64,000 bases of DNA from positions 5,215,501-5,279,500 of the forward strand of contig NC_092602.1 in assembly GCF_047663525.1 (NCBI RefSeq), in the 5' to 3' direction. This DNA is from Anas platyrhynchos (lineage: Eukaryota > Chordata > Aves > Anseriformes > Anatidae). The notes below the pieces were generated by a model that searched no databases, was not told the origin of the DNA, and worked only from the letters and a program-made list of their open reading frames with translations. Shown here piece by piece: positions 42,524-54,560 of this stretch. Position numbers and translations under genes: made by a program. Numbering within the stretch: position 1 is the first letter of the stretch; every line of letters starts with the position of its first letter.

Positions 42524-45500
42524 ATGGACCTGCACATCCTGGAGCACCGGGTGCGGGTGCTGAGCCTGGCACGCTGCGGGCTCTGGCTCTACACCCACCC
42601 GCTGCTCAAGCTGCTCTTCCTGCCCCAGCGCTGCAGGTACCGGCCTCCCCCCCCTCCCCTTCCTCACCCTCCTCTTCATCCTCCCCGTGCTCCCGTGCTC
42701 GCGGCGGTGCCGTGCTGGAGGGGTTTGGGGGGTCGTGCCCCGCTCCCCCTTCCCCGGAGCCCTGCATGGGTCGGGCAGCGGCGGTTTGTGCCCCGTAGGT
42801 GCAAGTTCTTCAGCCTGACGGAGACCCCCGAGGACTACACCATCATGCTGGACGAGGAGGGCTTCAAAGGTACCCGGCACTGCAGCAATGAGTTGTGGCC
42901 GTTCTCAGCCCAGCCCGGCGCAGCACCGCGACGCTCGGAGCTCACCGCGGGCAGCGAGCCCTGGCTTGTGTCGGGGATGCCCCGGCTTGCCCCACTGAGG
43001 CTCTCTCAGCTCGCCTGCCTTGGCACTACCAACCGCCTCGGAGACGCGGCCGTGCCTCCGCATGCTTGGACGAGGCTGGGGTATGGGTGGGGGAAGGCTC
43101 CTGTGAGGAGCCCAGCGCCTGCCGAGCCCGAGCGTGGGGCACAAACCTCCTGGGACACCCGGGAAGGGCTGCGGGCAGCTCCCGGGGCTCCCTGCCTGCA
43201 CGGGGTGCTGCTGGCAGAGCTGCCGGTGCCCTTCCTTGGGTGCTCCGCTGCTGTCCCCCTGTGTGGTGAGGGCTGGGACTGGCCACCACCATGGTGGAAC
43301 AGGGCCAATTCCCCACCCATGTGGCTGAGCCCGGCCTTAGGGGTGCTGCTGGGGGTACTGGGGATGCAGCATCGCGGTGTTGGGACATCCTGGGGTCTTT
43401 GAGCCCTTCTGGGGGCCTGTCCCCTCCATGGGAGGTGTCACAGCACGATGTCCCCATCCCGAGAGCCTGTGTGAGCCATTCTGCAGCCTCACCACCGGAC
43501 CTGCCCTGACAGGCCGTGCTGGTCGGACAGATCCTGCCCCAAACCTCCCGCACCCAAACCTCCCCGCCTGGGCCTTATCTCCCTGGATGTGCCCCAAGGA
43601 GCAAGGGTCAGCGGTCCGGCAGCACGGGCCGATGGCTGGCCGGATCCAGCCCAGCTCCCCCCAGCCCTTCGCTGGGAGCCAGGCTCTCTCCTGAGGAGCT
43701 GGGGCCGTTCCCCCCCATGTATTGTATTTTAATTTTTTTTTTCGGTGCCTGCGGACAAACGCTCCTCGATCCCGTGGGGCGGGCGGGAAGCGGCGAACAA
43801 TGGTGCAGCGAGTGGGCCGCCCCGCTGCTCGGCGCCGGGCTGGGGGGCTGCCAGTGCCCTGTGGGGGCTCCCCCCCCATAGCCTTGTTTTAATTTCTGTG
43901 CTGGGGGCTGGATTAAGCATTGGGGCCGGCCGAGGCGCGGGGACGGGGGTGTTTGGGGACCCCCGTGCGGTCGCAGCCTCCCCCGTGGCCTCCGGTTCCT
44001 GCTGGTGTTGAAAAGCGATTAAGCGGGGACGCGGCAGCGCGGTCCCTGTCCCCGGCCCTGGGAAGGAGCCGAGCAGGGGCTGTTCTGGCGCTTCCTGCGC
44101 AGGAACAGGAGGCTGCCAACACCCGCCAAGGCCCCGGGCTTCGGACCTCCGGATCCGGCCTCGCCCCGCGGCTCGCGCCTCCCTCACCGCTGCGATGAGT
44201 CCTGCGGCCTCAGCTCAGTGCCGCGGGGCTCCCTGCCTCGCCTGGGCAGGGGGACGATGAGGTTTTGGGGGTGTCGGGCTCCCCGCTGACCCCGCACCTC
44301 CTGGGGAATTGGGGTGCCGGGAGCGGGACGTGTCCTGGCCCGGGGCAGCTGCAGGAGGAGCGCGGGTGCCGGAGGAAGAGCGCGGCCCCGATCCGGCCCT
44401 TCCTGGGAAGCGGGCGTGGGGCAGGAAGGAACCAGCCGGCACGCTCGCTCCCTGCCAACAAAAGCAGCGTTTTTGGGGAGGCAACCCTGGCCCCCAGCCA
44501 GCGTGGGCTCGGCCCCAGGGACACGGCTCATTGGAGCCGGGTGGGTGCATGGCTGGAGTGGCACGGGGCGGTGGCATGGCAGGGTGGCCGTCCTGCATCT
44601 CCTTCGGTGCCCCTGACCCGTCCCTGCTGGGCTGGCGGTTCCTGGGGGCTGGAGGATGCAGGGGGAGACGTGGGCAGCCCCAGGCGCCTGGTTTTGGGGT
44701 GCTTCACCCCGTTGTGCACAGCCCAGCTGGTGCAGGAGAGACGTGTCCGGGGCTTGGAGCATTTCTCCCTACAAGTCCCCAAAAATACAGCAATTCCAGC
44801 TCTGTGCGTGCAGCTGATCCTGCCCTCACCGCATGGCACCCCGAGGACCCCGCAGGCTTCCCGGTGGCAGTGCCAGGGCATCGCTTGCGTTGCAGTTGTG
44901 CCGTGCCTCAGTTTCCCCTCTCCCTCGCAGAGCTGCCGCCCTCGGAGTTCATGCAGGTGGCGGACTCGACGTGGCTGGTGCTCAGCGTCGTCTCCAATGG
45001 CCGGGCGCCCTCCGGCTGCCAGGCCACCGGCGTCACCAAAATCGCCCGGTCGGTCATCGCGCCGCTGGCCGAGCACCACGTCTCGGTGCTGATGCTCTCC
45101 ACCTACCAGACCGACTTCGTCCTGGTGAGCCCCGGGGGTGGGAACGGGGATGGTGCCGCGTGGCCCTGGCAGCCCCGGGGTTGCTGGCGGGGACCCGGCT
45201 GTCCCCAGCTGGCTGCGGGGTCGGTGACGCCGTGACGCTGCCAGGTGCGGGAGAGGGACCTGCCTGTGGTCATCCACACGCTGGCCGGGGAATTCGACAT
45301 CTACAAGGAGGAGAACGGCGAGTCCGTCCCCGTCACCTGTGACGATGCCAGCAACGGCTTCCTCAAGCCCAAGGCAGGTGAGTGGCGCGGGGACGTCCCC
45401 AAGGGCCACCTTGTCCCCAGGGTCACCCGGTGCCTGCGGGGTTGCTCCGGCTGCCGGAGGTCCCCCCCGCGTGTTGGGGTCCCCTGGGGCCACCACCCAG

Positions 45501-46896
45501 CGGGATGTGGGGTTTTGGTGGCCACGGGGTGGCACTGCGGTGCTGTCCCCGAGCGTGGCGGTGACGGGTGGCTGTGCCCCGCAGCCACCAGCCCCACGCT
45601 GCACCCCGTGCAGAGCCCCCAGAACCGCTTCTGCATCCTGACCGTGGCGCCCGACACGCTGCCCGCCATCGCCACCATGCTCATCGACGTCCTCTTCTAC
45701 TCCCACAGGTGGGTGACAAGGGTGGGGACATCATCGGCGGCGGTCCCTCAGCCGGGTGTCACCCCCCTGCATCTCCCTCCCTGCGGCTTTCCAAGCTCTG
45801 GGTGCGTTTTTGCAAAGTGTTGTTGCTCCCTGGAGCACGCTACCCGTGGGCGCTGCGTGTCCTGCTGCCACTCCTGGGAACTGGAACCCTCCCAGTCCCG
45901 GTGTCACCGTGCTGGGGGACAAGCCACGTATTGCAGCAAAGCAAAGGGGGGCGGGTCAGAGGTGGCTGAGATGTGCCGGAGCCGTGCACGGGAACATTTT
46001 GGGAACAGCCTTATGGGACCGTCCCCTCCGGAGTCACCACGGTGCTCTGGGAATGCCCCCAAACCCACTCTTCTTGCGTCCCACTGACTGGTGGGACACA
46101 AACCCGTACCGGGCTCCTCCTGCTCCTCCCGCAGCCCCCCCAAGGAGCCCAGTGCTGGTGGCCAGGACCTCGACTCCATCACCTTCTTCGCCTTCTCGCT
46201 CATCGAGGGCTACATCTCCATCGTGATGGACGCGGAGACCCAGAAGCGGTAGGTGCCGGTGCCGGCCCTTGGACCCCACACTTTTGGGGGATGGCTGGGT
46301 GGGTTGGGGGTGTCCCTGCACTCATCCCCCCCCCTTTTTTTTGCAGGTTCCCCAGTGACCTGCTGCTGACCAGCTCCAGCGGGGAGCTGTGGCGGATGGT
46401 GAGGATCGGCGGGCAGCCCCTGGGCTTCGGTGAGCGTGGGCGCCGCGCGCGTCCCCTGCCCCATGGGGGTGCAGGGGTTTGGGCCCCCTCCCCTTCATCT
46501 CAGCACCCATCCCATCCCCCCCAGCATGGGAACCCTCCCTGCTGCTACCCCTGCGTCCCCTGCCAGTGCTTCCCTTTGGTGTCCCCTGCCACCTGGTGGC
46601 TCCTCATCGTGGTGACACCGGGGTCACCGCGGGACACGTTGCCTCCCCCAGATGAGTGCGGCATCGTGGCGCAGATCGCGGAGCCGCTGGCTGCCGTCGA
46701 CATCTCGGCGTACTACATCAGCACCTTCAACTTCGACCATGCCTTGGTGAGCCCACGGGGCACGTGGCACCACGGGCAGGAGGGTCCCGGTGTCCCCAGC
46801 ATGGGGCTAACGGGATCTTTGTCCCCACAGGTCCCCGAGGAGGGCATCACCGAGGTCATCCAGCTGCTGCAGAAGCGCCAGGAGAGCGGCAGATAG
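42524..46896 (+). CDS. CASTOR1: Cytosolic arginine sensor for mTORC1 subunit 1
   Basis: Nine exons: 42524-42636, 42799-42869, 44931-45124, 45245-45377, 45585-45708, 46135-46248, 46347-46429, 46652-46746 and 46831-46896; 330 residues (human 329). The start MDLHILEHRVRVLSLAR matches human MELHILEHRVRVLSVAR in a good Kozak context (GCCACCATGG). The protein is built of tandem ACT-type domains. The arginine pocket is kept: AEHHVSVLMLSTYQTDF with S113 (human S111), and STFNFDHALVPE with D306 (human D304). Known role: without arginine it binds and inhibits GATOR2; arginine releases it and allows mTORC1 activation. The block FYSHSPPKEPSAGGQDLDS is the most variable part. The large intron 2 (42870-44930) shows no other gene. 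Confidence 0.97.
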
Positions 46897-47601
46897 CGGC
46901 CGGCTGTCCCCGTGCTGCCTGTCCCCGTGCCACCCGGTGACCCCTGGGGACCAGCGCGGTGTCCCCGCGGGCTCCTCCTGCCCAGGGCTGTCCCCAGCCC
47001 TGTCGCTGTTTTTTATTTCTAAGCCTTTTCCCCCCTCCCGGTGCTGGGCAGAGCCCTGGGGGGGCGCAGCGTCGCTCCCGGGACGCGGGGGGGACGCGGT
47101 GGCACTGCTGTGACAGTTTGATGTCCACGCCGCTGTGAATCCCCGCGGGAGAGGCCGAAGGGCAGCGCCGTGCCCTCCTCTGCCTCAGGTCCCTTCCCGG
47201 CTTTCTTAGGGTTGGGGGGAGCAGCAGGTTTGGGGGATTTGAGTGAGGAGAGGAGGTTTGTGGGGGGGGGACGCGTGCCACAGAGCGGTGATGTGCCACA
47301 GCCCTGCTGGAGGTGACAGCGTGGGGCTGGTGGGACGCAGGACCCTGGGTGTCTGTGCGGGGTGGTGGCCGTGATGCTCTGCACCTTTCCTGGGGGAATT
47401 CTGGACCCGTCCCGCTCAGGGGATCTCCCCAAAACCCTCCAGTGCTGAGAGTGGGGGCTGCGGGGGGTGGCCAGGGCAGCATTTCAGCCCCGTGTCCCCT
47501 CTGGGGTGGCCCAGACCCCTGCCAGGCCATCGTGTGTTGTGGGGGGGGACAGTGACACCCCAGCTCTTTCCAAGCTGTATTTTTACACACTTTTAAATGT
47601 C

Positions 47602-47607
47602 AATAAA
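47602..47607 (+). terminator. Polyadenylation signal of CASTOR1
   Basis: AATAAA in TCAATAAAAGTCC, about 705 bases after the stop, followed by a TTTTTTTGTTGG U/GU-rich element. Confidence 0.8.
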
Positions 47608-48479
47608 AGTCCTATTTTTTTGTTGGTTTGGGGTGGTTTCTTTTTTAAAAATTTATTTATTTTCAAAGTACACCATGGCCACAGCTGGGGCTGGCCCAGA
47701 ACCTGTCCCCAGTGCTGGTGGCACTCCTGTCCCCACCATAGGGTGACCTGTAGGTCTGGGGGGGACATGGGGTGAGGGCTGGGGCGTTTCTGCAGCCTTG
47801 TTAGTGGCCGTGGCTGTAACGAGGTGGCTCTCACCTGGGGGCCGTGTGGCCTCCGGGTGCCCCCCACATGCCCTGGGGCTGCGCCTGGTCAACGCGTGGG
47901 GCGAAAACATCCTGGGGGTGTCTTCCAGCGGGGAGCCCCAAGCAAGCCAAAAGGCACAGTGTGCTCCTGTGACGTGTTTTGGGCAGGAAGTCGCTCCAGA
48001 CGGTCGTCACCAGCCCTGGCATCGCCGCCCTGCATATCCGCGGGGTTCCTCGCGGGCACTGGTGCGCACGGGAGCAGACCCGGGCTCCCCACACATCCCC
48101 CCTGCGTCCCCGCCTGCGTTGGTGAGCCCTCGGCTTCCTGCAGATCCACGGGTGCTTTCTTTCCTGTCTCGCTCTCTTTTCCAGTGTCATGAGACATCAG
48201 TGACGTGCGCCCCGGCGATGAAGAAATTGCTGTCAGCCAGTGCGGTCACACGCGCTATTTTCGGCCCCGTTGGGTATTGCGCATCCCCGCACCACGTCCC
48301 CGAGGGCTGCCAGCCGGCAGTGCCGGCGACCGCGCCGTTCCTCTGCCGTGGTCTGCGGGCACCCTGTGCACAGCCCTGGGCTTGGAAAAGGGGCAGGGTG
48401 GAGGTAGCGGGGTGTCCCAAGAGGGACCGCTTCGCCTGGTGGGTCCTGGGCAGTGTGCACCCTGAGGGGCCACGGGTAC

Positions 48480-49085
48480 TGGATGGATGGATGGATGGAT
48501 GGATGGATGGATGGATGGATGGATGGATGGACGGATGGGTGGATGGACGGATGGATGGACAGATGGACACATGGATGGATGGATGGATGGATGGATGGAT
48601 GGATGGATGGACGGATGGGTGGATGGACGGATGGACGGACGGACGGACAGATGGATGGATGGATGGATGGATGGATGCATCAATGGATGGATGGATGAAT
48701 GGATGGATGGAGAGGTAGATGGATGGATGGGTGGATGTATCTGTAGTTGGATGGACAAGTGGATGGATGGATGGACGGACGGACAGATGGACAGGTAGAT
48801 CGATGGACAGGGATGGATGTGGGTGGATGAACGTGTGCAGGGAAGGACAGGTAGGTGGCTGGGTGGACAGATGGAAGGATGTAAAAGTGCGTGGGTGGGT
48901 GTGTGGGTGGCCAGGAGGATGTGCAGGTGGAAGGACAGATGAATGCATGGCCGGGTGGACAGGTGGAGGGGTGTGCAGGTGGGTAGGTGAATCTGGAGGA
49001 ACGAAGAGGTGGATGGGCAGGCAGCCGGGTGGGCAACTGGACAGATGGGTGGGCAGGACAACGGGTGACTGGCCAAATGGCTAGA
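48480..49085. repeat. (ATGG)n microsatellite, about 600 bases
   Basis: Nearly perfect tetranucleotide array from 48480 to about 48790, with sparse ACGG, GTGG and ACAG variants, then a diverged tail to 49085 in GGTGG/GATGG/GACAG words. The pure part translates as WMDG repeats on the plus strand and as Ile-His-Pro-Ser repeats on the minus strand. Confidence 0.97.
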
Positions 49086-50680
49086 CAGATGGATGGACAA
49101 ACTGCCTCCAGGTGTTTCTCCTGGAGAGAGGGGGAATTCTGGCTCCTCTGTCCCTCCAGACGTGCCCTGCGCACAGCCCCCAGCTCTCGTGAGCATGGCC
49201 CAGCCTGGCCAGCAGCACCCACGGGTGTCCCCAGACAGAGGGACACCCCGAGGAGGAGGAAGAGGAGGAGGAGGAAGAGTCAGCAGCACCGCCCCGCATC
49301 CTGCAGCAGGGAGTTCTGCAGGTTGGGGGCAGTCTGGGGAGGGGGGGGGAATTTGGGGAAAAGAAAACATTTCATCTTCTGGAAGTGAGTCACTGCTGCG
49401 CTCTTCCGCTCGCAAGGAGATGTTATTTCTGGTGTGGCCTCCCCTTGCCCAAGCCACCCCATCTGAAACAGCAAATTCTGCCTCGGGCAGCTTCCTGTGC
49501 TTACAGAGCAGGGCACTGCGGCCCTGCACGGCTCCGTGGTGCCCCAAAGCTCCCGTTCTGGGGCTGAAACCCACGAGAAGGGGAACAAATCACCGCGATT
49601 TGGAGTCGCAAAGTGTGCATTCTGCGTGGTTTGGGTCGGCGTGGCAGGGGGTGGCACAAAGGTGATGGAGCACTGAGCTGGGGAGGGGGGGGTCATGTCC
49701 TCATCTGTGGTTTTCCCAAAGTTTGGAGCCCCATAAGAAGAAGATCTCCAAATCTGGTGCGTGGCACCATGTGGCACCACCCCAGCTGGGCGGATTCACT
49801 GGGAATTTACGAGTCTTCACAAAACCTGATGGATTACAGTGAAAATAAAACCTGATAAAAACACCTTAATTTTTATAGGGTCGGTGCTGGCATCTTCCCA
49901 CACCCCACTGCAAGGCGAGAGCAGCTCAGGGGTGCCGGGGGCTTGGCACCGGGTGCTTCCAGCAGCTCTGGGGCCATACCCGTGCCGGGCTTCCTCCTGC
50001 TGACCTCGGCCTTTGGGCAGTGCCCGCAGCCCCGGCGCTGCCGCTGACCCCGCCGATTGCATTTCCTTCCCCGCCGGAGGCTCAGCGCCGGCTGCTGCAG
50101 GCGGTTTAGCAAGGGGAACGGATCAGTCCCGCCTGCCTCGCCCTTGTCTCACCCCTCCCCGCCAGCGCAGGGGCACCCATGGGTGCTGGTGTCCCCTGCT
50201 CCCCAACGTTACCATCCCTGCACACCCCGGCTTCGGGTGTTGGGGGTGCCCTGGGGTCCTCCCCGCTCCCCATCGCCCACCCCAGGCCTGGGGAGAGCAG
50301 ACAGACAGACAGACGGACGGACAGCATCTCCTGGAGCATCCCCATCCATCCCGAGGGCCTATTTTCAGCCACGGCCCCACCACAGCCCACACCCCGGGCA
50401 TGGCACGGTTTGGTGACACCGCGGTGCGGTCGGAGCCGTTCACACCTCCACCAGAGGTGCGAGCCGGGGCGGCGAGGTGCCAGCCTCCAGCAGCACCCGT
50501 GGGTGCGGGGCTGTGGTGCCACCCGTCCCCCTCCTGCTGCAGCATCGTGGGGCTCAGATTTGGGGCGAGCATCACCTGCCCGAGCCCTAGATGCTGCCAA
50601 CGGCCTCCGCCGCTCGCATTTTGGTTTCGGAGGCAGGTTTTCAGTTTAACGAACGCCGGCTGAGCGCAGAAGGATGGCGG

Positions 50681-50707
50681 TGACTCAATGGGGCGCTTTT
50701 CTAAGAA
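50681..50707 (+). promoter_or_regulatory. AP-1 and STAT-type sites upstream of OSM
   Basis: TGACTCA (50681-50687) is a consensus AP-1 site. TTCTAAGAA (50699-50707) fits the STAT consensus TTCN3GAA and the STAT5-preferred TTCYNRGAA. Both lie about 330-350 bases before the OSM ATG. Mammalian OSM is known to be a JAK/STAT5 target, so the placement makes sense, but use in this species is inferred. Confidence 0.55.
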
Positions 50708-50946
50708 GCCCCACGCCGTGCCCCGGGGCATCCGGCTCGCCCCACGGGCGGGCTGGACCCAAGAGGACTCCCTCGAGGAACTTGATCGAAGAACAAAACC
50801 ATCGTCCGACCGGCCTCGTTTCCTCCCCCCGCCCTTCCCCGGCCCGGCTCACCCCGCTCATTGGCCCCCAAGTCATGGCTTCACTTCTCCATTTCTTTAC
50901 GTTGGGCCCGGGTGCCTCCTTCGGAGGTGGTGGCTAATCGGGGCAC

Positions 50947-50955
50947 GTTAAAAGG
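50947..50955 (+). promoter_or_regulatory. TATA-like box of OSM
   Basis: GTTAAAAGG, 79-87 bases before the ATG, in otherwise GC-rich sequence. The implied start site near 50978 gives a short 5' UTR. AAGGAAGTCG at about 50980 is ETS-like. Confidence 0.5.
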
Positions 50956-51033
50956 CGAGCTTCCCCCTCGCCGACCAGTAAGGAAGTCGCTCGCGCGCCC
51001 TGCGGCACCGCTCCCCCCCCCCGGCACCCGGAC

Positions 51034-52770
51034 ATGCGGCGCCACGCGCGGCCCCTGGGCGTGCTGGCAGGTAGGCTGCGTCCCACAACTGCCCTCTCGC
51101 TCGCACACCACCCCGGGAGGGCCCTGGTGCTTCCCCTGCCCCTGGGCACGCCGTTTTGGGATGTCCCCCTCACCCCCTCCCCACCCCCTGGTACCCACCC
51201 GGGGCTCCCCGGGCACCTTTGCGGAAGAAGGGGCGCCGGGAGGGGGCGGGTGGGGGGATGTGGTTTGGGGTTGATGTGGGGAGCGGGGAGCAAGTGGCAG
51301 AGGGATGGGGTCACCCTGCTTGGCTGGTGTGTCCCCCGAGCCCCCAAATACCCCCAAAATCCATGCTGGGGAGGGCTGGGAGCTGGGTGCTGCTCCAGTG
51401 CTGAACTCACGTGGCTGCGGTGACAGCGGGGCTGGAGCAGCACCTGCTGGGACTGAGGGGACAGACCCAGGAGTGCCACCACTGTCCCCAGTCTGTGGTG
51501 GCCCTGCGGTGGCCTGTGCTGACAGGGAGCTGCTTGGGCAACCGCTGGGGCCAGCGGGAGCTGTCTGCGCTCCTCGATGCCTCGAGGGCACCTTCTTCCT
51601 CCTCTTCCTCCTCCTAATATTCTTCCTAACGCTCCTTTTCCTTCTCCTCTTTCTCTTTGTCGTCTTCATCCTTGTCCTCCTCGTCCCTGTCCTCCTCGTC
51701 CCTGTCCTCCTCATCCTTGTCCTCCTCGTCCCTGTCCTCCTCATCCTTGCCTTCCTCCTTATCCTCCTCCTCCTCCTCCTCATGCCAAAGGCCCTGGCAG
51801 GTCCCAGCAGCTGGCACCCGGCACGGTGGCTGCCCTGTCCCTGCGGCACCACGGGGCACCTTGTCACCATACCCGGCACGTGCAGCCCTCTGCTCCAGGC
51901 CTGGCGCCAGGGTGATGGGCACCTGGGACGGACATCCCTGCTCCCCATCCCCACCCCACGTGTCGCCGCGTCCCCTTGCCCCGCAGCGAGAGGCTCCCCC
52001 GTCTCCACCATCTCCCTCCTCTTCCTCCCCAGCCGTGGCCAAGGGACTCTTCCTCCTCTGGGCCGTGCCAGCGCGGAGCGCGCAGCCCCCGACCCTGCAG
52101 CAGATCCACGCCCTGGTGCGGCACATGGCCGAGGACGCGCGGGAGCTCTTCTTCTTCTACGTGAGTGCCACCTCGCCAGACGGCAGGAAAAAAGGGGGCG
52201 AAAGCCCCCCTCGCTTAGCGTGTCAGCGGGGGGGGTGGTCTCGCTGCCGCTGCCGAGCCCCCGCTGACCCCTTGCCTTTCCCATGGGCAGGAGCAGGAGC
52301 AGCACCTGGCCTTCACCCGGCTGTGCCGCACCAACGCCTCGCTGGAGTGGCTGCGGGGGACGGTGGTGACGGGGACCGGGGGGCTGCGGGCACTGCACGG
52401 GGCCATGGCCCGCATGGACCGGGCGCTGCAGGGCATCAGCCAGCACCAGCGCGACCTCCACCCCCCCGGGGCCCCCATCCTGCGCCGCCTCGACAGCACC
52501 CGCCTGAAGGTGCGGGGCCTCCTCAGCAACCTGGAGGGAGTCCTCCACGCCCACGGCATCGTCCCCACCGTCCCCACCCTGCCCCGGCTGCCGGCGGCCA
52601 CCGGAGTCTTCCAGCAGAAGTTGGAGGGGTGCCGGATCCTCTGGAGCTACGCACGCTTCACGGAGCAGCTCAGCACCCAGCTGGAGGAGCGAGGGCTGCG
52701 GGCGCGCCGGGAGGAGAGGAGGCAGCAGCGGCGAGGCCGGCGGCGAGGCCGGCGGCCAGCGAGGTCCTAG
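51034..52770 (+). CDS. OSM: Oncostatin M
   Basis: Three exons: 51034-51070, 52033-52160 and 52291-52770; 214 residues (human 252). Introns are phase 1 and phase 0, as in LIF. Residues 1-29 form a signal peptide with core KGLFLLWAVPARSA. The four-helix cytokine body follows. The receptor site III motif FxxK is kept as F162-K165 in VFQQKLEGCRILWSY, matching human AFQRKLEGCRFLHGY. The C-terminus is very basic (RRQQRRGRRRGRRPARS), like the mammalian tail that is proteolytically removed. Only two cysteines, C67 and C169, lie in the mature chain; they correspond to human C49-C167. A glycosylation sequon NAS follows C67. Function in the family: secreted gp130 cytokine signalling by JAK/STAT. The assignment rests on this motif, the basic tail and synteny between CASTOR1 and LIF. 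Confidence 0.93.
51590..51785. repeat. Pyrimidine-rich CTCCTCGTCC minisatellite in OSM intron 1
   Basis: A run of CCTCCTC, TCCTCTTCC and GTCCTCCTCATCCTT units, about 195 bases, almost pure C/T plus scattered G/A. It is a strand-asymmetric tract in the 0.96-kb first intron. Glu/Asp/Lys-rich minus-strand frames (DEEDRDEEDKDE) are its translations. Confidence 0.88.
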
Positions 52771-53429
52771 GGAGCCCCTGCCACCCCCGCTGCTGTCACC
52801 CGAGCTGTCCCCAGCGCCCTGAAGCTTGCGGTTGGATGCGGAGAGCCCGGCGCGCGGCTGGCGCTGGCACAGACGTCCCCCAGGTGCCACCGCGTGTGGA
52901 GGGCAACATCGGCCAGCGGGGTCACTCTGGGTTGGTGACGTCCCCCGTTTGCCAGCCCTGCCTGATTTTCCAGTGATTCAATGGGTCTGGTGACACGGCC
53001 TGACTAAGGGGCCGCTCGCACGGCACCCGCACGCCCGGCGCAGGCAGGGTGCAGCCCCAGACCGACCCTGGCCGCTTGTGCCACCGGCTTGTCACCGATA
53101 TGTCACCCCCTGCCTGCCTCTTGAGGGGTTCGCTGAACCCAGAGAGCATCTGAGGGTGGCTTTCCTTGAGCCTGGCGTCCCTGTGAGCTTGGTGTCCCCA
53201 TGAGCCTGGTGTCCCCGTGCACTCTGTGAGCGCAGTGTCCCTGTGCTCATCCCTGCACGCCTGCTGTCCCCGTGCCTGTCCCCATGCCTCATGTCCCTGC
53301 ATTGTGTCCCCGCACCCTCAGCATCCCCGTGCCCACCCCTGGGCCCTCGGTGTCCCCAGCGTCCCCGAGCCCTGCACTGTGCGGGTGGGCACCGGTCCCC
53401 CAGTAACTTATACGTGACAGTGGTGCAGC

Positions 53430-53625
53430 TCCCCTATTTATTGAAACCATCGGTTTAATTTAATATATCCCTGCACCTGGGAGAAATATTTAAGGATACC
53501 TTTTTTTAATATATAAATTATATATATATCTATTTTTGTTATTTTTTTTTTTTGTACTGTGTTAAGCTGTAAAGGTAACGATGTTTTATTTATGAATCTA
53601 AATATTATTTTGTACTGGGAGAAGG
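53430..53625 (+). promoter_or_regulatory. AU-rich element in the OSM 3' UTR
   Basis: An abrupt AT-rich block in a GC-rich UTR with several ATTTA words (CTATTTATTG, GTTTTATTTATG) and TATATATA/T-rich runs. This is the typical cytokine mRNA instability element, bound by TTP/ZFP36 proteins in mammals. Confidence 0.75.
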
Positions 53626-53685
53626 GCACCACCGGGCCATCCTGCCCAGGTGGTGCCCCCTTATTTTTATATCACAGCAGATGGA

Positions 53686-53691
53686 AATAAA
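53686..53691 (+). terminator. Polyadenylation signal of OSM
   Basis: AATAAA in GGAAATAAAGCATTG, about 920 bases after the stop codon. TGTGTGTTTGTGTGTC downstream is a GU-rich element. Confidence 0.8.
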
Positions 53692-54049
53692 GCATTGACC
53701 TCGGCCCGTGGGCTGCTGCCTCTGGCCTGGCACCTGTGTGTTTGTGTGTCTGTGTGTCCATGTGTCCGGCTGTCCGTGTGTCCAGGTGCCTGTGCCTCTC
53801 CCAGCCCTGAGAAAAGCCCGCGGGGTTTGCTGTGCGCAGGAACCGACTCATTCCGCGAGTGCTTCTGGGGCTTTTCAGGGCTGCAGGGTCTGGTGCTGCC
53901 AGGAATTCTCCTGAGCGTGGTGATGTGGTGAGGGCACAGCGAAACCTGAACAAATTCAGAAACTGATTAGCAATAACCTGAAAGGAAAGTGGGGCCACAA
54001 GAGGCCCGGGGGGACAAAGTGGGGGACAAGGCTGGAGGGAAACTGCAGA

Positions 54050-54560
54050 GCATGGGGACGATGTGGGACATGGCGTGGGGTGGTGCGTGGCATGGGATGG
54101 TGGCGCATTGTGGCACATGGCACAGCATGGGATGACAGCACAGTGTGGGGCATGGCATGGGATGGGATGACAGCACGGGGTGGCACATGGCACGGGATGA
54201 CAGCACGGGGAGGCACATGGCACGGGATGACAGCACGGTGTGGGACAGGGGATGGGATAGGTTGGGATGGGATGACAGCACGGTGTGGCACACGGCATGT
54301 GATGGCAGCACGACGTGGCAGCATGGGAAGTGGCACGGCACAGTGTGGCACATGGTGTGGCATGAGATGGGGTGACAGCACGGTGGGACGTGTGGCACGG
54401 CATGGCACGGCATGGCAGACAGTGTGGCACCAGCGGGGCAGGGAATGAGGCACGTGGCACATGATGGCACGTGGCACAGCACGGGGTGGCACAGCACGGC
54501 ACACGATGGAGGTGCCTGCAGGGCGCATGGCACGGCACGAAGCGCCGCGGCACGGCACGG
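54050..54560. repeat. GGCATGGGATGACAGCACGG minisatellite
   Basis: About 510 bases of variable units combining GGCACATGGCACGGGATGAC and AGCACGGTGTGGCAC. The best-ordered copies are at 54120-54300. Cys/His-rich minus-strand frames (HAVPCHTSHRAV) come from it. Confidence 0.92.

Larger units (their letters stand above)
47608..51033. other. Intergenic interval between CASTOR1 and OSM
   Basis: Contains an A/T-rich patch at 47640-47665, unique GC-rich DNA, a large ATGG microsatellite (48480-49085), further unique sequence, and the OSM promoter from about 50660. Frames of up to 439 codons on the minus strand are translations of the microsatellite. I see no supported gene. Confidence 0.6.

Noticed and set aside
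48255-49574. 439-codon minus-strand frame (His/Pro/Ser/Ile-rich)
   Set aside because: It is a translation of the ATGG microsatellite; no splice-supported or family-like portion exists.
49280-49835. Possible processed pseudogene or exon around 49.3-49.8 kb
   Set aside because: Frames lack any recognisable motif, splice context or poly-A tail, so I leave it unassigned.
50881-52890. 669-codon minus-strand open frame across OSM
   Set aside because: It crosses the OSM exons antisense and the C/T-rich intron repeat. Its composition (long RRRR/KRRK and Pro runs) is a shadow of GC-rich DNA and the repeat.
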